A DNA stretch of 8,816 bases, taken from positions 3,396 through 12,211 of the forward strand of contig DEML01000011.1 in assembly GCA_002359185.1 (NCBI GenBank). The letters run 5' to 3'. The stretch comes from Planctomycetaceae bacterium UBA2671. Its GTDB lineage: Bacteria; Planctomycetota; Planctomycetia; Planctomycetales; Planctomycetaceae. Below the pieces are notes generated by a model that saw only the letters and a program-made list of their open reading frames with translations, searched no databases and was not told where the DNA came from. Shown in pieces: positions 6,959-8,816 of this stretch. The position numbers and the translations under genes are program-made. Position 1 is the stretch's first letter; every line of letters starts with the position of its first letter.

Positions 6959-6964
6959 CCTCCT
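6959..6964 (-). promoter_or_regulatory. AGGAGG Shine-Dalgarno deciding the LRR lipoprotein start
   Basis: A perfect AGGAGG on the minus strand lies 6 nt before the ATG at 6952 and 0 nt before the ATG at 6958, which selects 6952. Its first base is one nucleotide after the U-tract of the hairpin at 6966-7005. If transcription stopped there, the SD would not be transcribed. Confidence 0.8.
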
Positions 6965-6965
6965 G

Positions 6966-7005
6966 AAAAAAACCGTTCTCTTGTTAGAAGGGACAAGAAA
7001 ACGGT
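6966..7005 (-). terminator. Intrinsic-terminator-like hairpin after the DUF1080 gene
   Basis: Plus-strand 6972-6985 pairs with 6992-7005 as a 14-bp stem with one C/A mismatch and one G-U pair around a 6-nt loop. On the minus strand it is followed by a run of seven T (6972-6966, the first one paired). It begins 25 nt after the DUF1080 stop at 7031 and is in the right place to end that transcript. The LRR gene's SD starts one base past the U-tract, so it may instead be a partial terminator or attenuator between two co-oriented genes. Confidence 0.82.
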
Positions 7006-7030
7006 CATGATGGATATTTAACTAATATCT

Positions 7031-8227
7031 CTAATTCGTAGTATCAGGTATCTGCCATTCGCTATCGAAAACTTCCGATCCAACCAAATTCGGACGCCAG
7101 TGAGGATTCAGCACAAACTTCTTGAACTCAACTTTACTGTCATGTTCTTGAATTCCAATTGGCCCGACCATCACATCATAATTTTCATTTTCGTAAAGCT
7201 GATCGGCTTTTGTACCGTAATGAAAAGGGGCTTTGCGACTGCCAGAAGTGGCTCCGTTAATTCCGTACTTCCAAATAACACGATCCCCAGTTGAATCATC
7301 AGTACCGGTTTTGTTCAAGACGATAGACACAGTGGCCTTCTTCTTAATTTTCGATGGATCCCCTTTCACACAACGGGGAGCCATAAAGTAAATGTCGATT
7401 CGATTCCAATTACCATCTGGGGCAAAATTTGTCCCAGATTTGTTTCTAGACTCTGCAAATTTGTCGTGAAAGACTCTCTTGTAATCTTGCAGATTCGAAA
7501 TCCCATCATAAGGAGCTTTCTGATTATAAACTGCGCCGCAAAGCTGTTTTGAATTGTATTCGCAACCGAAATTACTAAGTCGAGGGTTTGTGGTAATTGG
7601 CCATTGTGGATCTTCGACATAGCTATCATGGATTTGAATTTCATAGCTGTCAAGTAAATAGATTCCACTGTTTCCCCAATTCGCTGTTCCATATAGCGGG
7701 GCTCCACAAGTGGGGCCTTTCGGACCTTTTTCATAACTTTGTGCTGCCGGTTTATGATTCCATGCATCGCGCATATCAGGACAACGAAAATGAACCTCTA
7801 AATGAAAGTCACCATAACAGGAACATTTGGTTAAAATATCGTAGAAATGGCGATCTGCCGTTAATGGTGCCGCTTGATTTGGGTGAGGCGGTATCGGGGG
7901 AGTTGCACTAAAATCTGTTTGAACCTTGGTTTGAAATATTCCACCGGAGACATTCCACTGAATCGGTTGATCCTTCCCGAGTGTTGGATGATACCAGTAG
8001 TCTTTGACCAGCAAGTTACCGGAAACCATACATGAGCATTCATCTGTGTTTCCGTCACCACCGTCATCCCCTCCGTCGTCATTGCTTCCACTGCCCTCAC
8101 TGCCGCTGCCGTCACTTCCCGAGCCTGCTTGCATGAATAGCGGCATGTCTTCCGGTGAAGGAGTGACCGGAATGTAAAAGGGTCCGGTTTGGTTTGTGAT
8201 GGTTGAATTGTTGGTTGTTAGTGGCAT
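7031..8227 (-). CDS. DUF1080 / 3-keto-disaccharide hydrolase-type protein
   Basis: A 398-aa protein with a DUF1080 domain (PF06439, a concanavalin-like jelly-roll fold; characterised members act on 3-keto-glycosides). The domain covers about residues 75-375. Recognisable pieces are DFHLEVHFRCPDM (140-152), W-G-N-S-G-I-Y-L then Y-E-I-Q-I-H-D (184-201), CGAVYNQKAP (230-239), GNWNRIDIYFMAPR (272-285), ATVSIVLN (298-305) and GPIGIQEHDSKVEF (355-368). The N-terminus is unusual: no basic or hydrophobic signal, a Thr/Asn/Pro-rich head, MPLFMQAG at 28-35, then a Gly/Ser/Asp tract to about residue 61. Nine cysteines, starting with C-S-C at 64-66, suggest an oxidising, extracytoplasmic location despite the missing signal. 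The start at 8227 follows GGAAAG about 8 nt upstream. A terminator-like hairpin and an LRR lipoprotein gene follow. The fold is confident; substrate and activity are not shown. Confidence 0.93.
   Translation of the reverse strand: MPLTTNNSTITNQTGPFYIPVTPSPEDMPLFMQAGSGSDGSGSEGSGSNDDGGDDGGDGNTDECSCMVSGNLLVKDYWYHPTLGKDQPIQWNVSGGIFQTKVQTDFSATPPIPPHPNQAAPLTADRHFYDILTKCSCYGDFHLEVHFRCPDMRDAWNHKPAAQSYEKGPKGPTCGAPLYGTANWGNSGIYLLDSYEIQIHDSYVEDPQWPITTNPRLSNFGCEYNSKQLCGAVYNQKAPYDGISNLQDYKRVFHDKFAESRNKSGTNFAPDGNWNRIDIYFMAPRCVKGDPSKIKKKATVSIVLNKTGTDDSTGDRVIWKYGINGATSGSRKAPFHYGTKADQLYENENYDVMVGPIGIQEHDSKVEFKKFVLNPHWRPNLVGSEVFDSEWQIPDTTN
8045..8125 (-). repeat. Low-complexity Gly/Ser/Asp tract within the DUF1080 gene
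   Basis: Residues 35-61 of the DUF1080 protein are almost only G, S, D and N: GSGS units change into DDGG units. The DNA is a degenerate repeat of GGC/GAC/AGT-type codons on the minus strand. The tract probably forms a flexible, acidic linker between the short N-terminal head and the domain. Such acidic Gly/Asp stretches can bind calcium, but no intact calcium-binding loop consensus is evident. Confidence 0.8.
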
Positions 8228-8301
8228 TGCATCACTTTCCGTTTCAAAGAAAAAAAGGTTGTCTACTGAAACAGAATGAGTTGCGCATTATTCCACGGGA
8301 T

Positions 8302-8396
8302 GCATCGTGATGCCGGGGGCGCTCCGCGTTCGCGGTAACCCCCGGAAGTTCTACGATTCGGGGGCTTCTCTTCGAGAGCGCCCCCGCCACCCCCGG
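8302..8396. repeat. GC-rich palindromic intergenic element
   Basis: A compact set of nested inverted repeats: GCATC/GATGC (8302-8313); CCGGGGG (8313-8319), which can pair with CCCCCGG at 8339-8345 or at 8390-8396; and an 11-bp pair CGGGGGCGCTC/GAGCGCCCCCG (8314-8324 with 8376-8386). TTTT follows at 8397. The element is much richer in G+C than its flanks. It could fold into alternative hairpins and may terminate transcription in the plus direction, or it may be a dispersed REP-like element. Which of these applies is inference. Confidence 0.55.
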
Positions 8397-8522
8397 TTTT
8401 CATATCGACGAGAACGATTTCAATTTTGGGTATTGTCAGGTGTTCTTAATGCTTTGCGATCAGGCTGATCTAAGTCCCAATGCGAGCTTGCCATTGAAGA
8501 GGGAGATTTTCAGCAGCCTGCA

Positions 8523-8540
8523 TTTGTAATTGCTTACAAA
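8523..8540. promoter_or_regulatory. Perfect 18-bp inverted repeat, candidate operator
   Basis: TTTGTAATTGCTTACAAA is a perfect 7-bp inverted repeat around 4 bp, ending 85 bp before the start of the partial gene at 8626. Its size and symmetry fit a dimeric regulator site, and the position fits a promoter region. No U-tract follows, so a terminator is unlikely. No regulator gene is visible in the window. Confidence 0.3.
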
Positions 8541-8614
8541 AGTCCCTGGCCTCCGGCGCACCACATCTGTGTTGAATAAAAGACATCGGTTTTTTGTTCA
8601 ATCAAGATTTGCTT

Positions 8615-8620
8615 AAGGAG
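8615..8620 (+). promoter_or_regulatory. Shine-Dalgarno AAGGAG for the 3' partial gene
   Basis: AAGGAG lies 5 nt before the ATG at 8626. It supports real translation of a frame that runs off the window end and fixes its start. Confidence 0.75.
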
Positions 8621-8625
8621 CCATC

Positions 8626-8816
8626 ATGCTGGGAATCGTTACCTGCTTTTACAATCCGTGCGACTACAGACGCAACCGCGAAAATTATTTTCGCTTCCGA
8701 AACGCGATCGGGCATCCCGTCACGACCGTGGAGCTTTCTTTCAATGGTCAGTTTATCATTCCCGATGCGATCCCGATTGAAGGGAATTCTCAAAATGTGA
8801 TGTGGCAGAAAGAACG
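8626..8816 (+). CDS. 5' part of an unidentified gene, possibly glycosyltransferase-like
   Basis: The first 63 codons of a plus-strand gene that is still open at the window edge. A clean SD and ATG mark the start. The peptide begins MLGIVTCFYNPCDY, followed by an Arg/Asn-rich segment (RRNRENYFRFRNA), then T-V-E-L-S-F-N-G and, at the edge, M-W-Q-K-E. A short hydrophobic first strand, an x-x-x-F-Y-N-P-C loop, a T-V-E-L strand and a W-Q-K-E motif bring to mind GT-A-like glycosyltransferases that begin with a nucleotide-sugar-binding strand. With the catalytic part absent this is only a suggestion. There is no signal peptide, so it is probably cytoplasmic. It diverges from the DUF1080 gene. The frame is confident; the function is not. 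Confidence 0.8.
   Translation, partial: MLGIVTCFYNPCDYRRNRENYFRFRNAIGHPVTTVELSFNGQFIIPDAIPIEGNSQNVMWQKE

Larger units (their letters stand above)
8228..8625. other. 398-bp divergent intergenic region
   Basis: This stretch separates the starts of the DUF1080 gene (-) and the partial gene at 8626 (+), so it should hold both promoters. No credible ORF is seen. It contains a purine run (8247-8258) that reads as a U-rich leader for the DUF1080 transcript, the GC-rich palindromic element at 8302-8396, a 13-bp palindrome GATCAGGCTGATC at 8458-8470 and the perfect inverted repeat at 8523-8540. No -35/-10 pair with good spacing was found on either strand. AATAAT on the minus strand at 8292-8287 is the best -10 candidate for the DUF1080 gene, but it has no matching -35. 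Confidence 0.6.

Noticed and set aside
7366..7767. 133-aa minus-strand frame
   Set aside because: Alternative frame inside the DUF1080 gene, whose own frame carries the family motifs.
8602..8793. 63-aa minus-strand frame
   Set aside because: It conflicts with the plus-strand gene at 8626, which has a clear SD; the minus frame has none.
1..8816. CRISPR array, tRNA/rRNA, transposase, toxin-antitoxin or known defence genes
   Set aside because: No regularly spaced identical repeats, cloverleaf, DDE or integrase motifs, or nuclease/NTPase domains were found. The LRR proteins are stand-alone and exported, with no NTPase module, so they are not NLR-like.

Overview
The window looks chromosomal and planctomycete-like. 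Five exported leucine-rich-repeat (LRR) proteins and a DUF1080 (3-keto-disaccharide hydrolase-type, PF06439) protein lie side by side, and both families are greatly expanded in Planctomycetota. Base composition is moderate rather than GC-rich, which would suit a Gimesia-like lineage. The genus is a guess from family content, not a measurement. I saw no rRNA, tRNA, CRISPR array, transposase or phage gene.

Layout: (1) 78-1562 (+), a 494-aa LRR lipoprotein. (2) 1563-1786, a convergent gap with a 24-nt imperfect direct repeat. (3) 3043-1787 and 4371-3145 (-), two tandem paralogous secreted LRR proteins of 418 and 408 aa, probably co-transcribed. (4) 4389-4416, a strong minus-strand terminator-like hairpin just before the upstream paralog. 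(5) 4704-4432 (-), the C-terminal stump of a second DUF1080 gene. (6) 4707-5879 (+), a third, more distant secreted LRR paralog, head-to-head with the tandem pair and starting where the stump ends. (7) 6952-5927 (-), an LRR lipoprotein convergent with it. (8) 6966-7005, a second minus-strand terminator-like hairpin whose U-tract ends one base before that gene's Shine-Dalgarno (SD). (9) 8227-7031 (-), an intact DUF1080 protein with an unusual Gly/Ser/Asp-rich N-terminus and no classical signal peptide. (10) 8228-8625, a divergent intergenic region with a GC-rich palindromic element and an 18-bp inverted repeat. (11) 8626 to the window end (+), the start of a gene that runs out of the window, possibly glycosyltransferase-like.

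The main pattern is a module seen twice on the minus strand: a DUF1080 gene, an intrinsic-terminator-like hairpin, then the SD and start of an LRR gene within about 20-25 nt of the U-tract. One copy is intact (8227 to 5927). In the other (4704 to 3145, plus the tandem LRR copy down to 1787) the DUF1080 gene has lost its N-terminal part, and a plus-strand LRR gene now occupies that place. The hairpin leaves almost no room for a separate LRR promoter, so LRR expression may depend on read-through of the hairpin. The LRR proteins are all predicted to leave the cytoplasm, two as lipoproteins and three through ordinary Sec signals. They probably act in cell-surface or periplasmic binding, with the DUF1080 protein acting on or binding carbohydrate. 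That joint role is inference from context.
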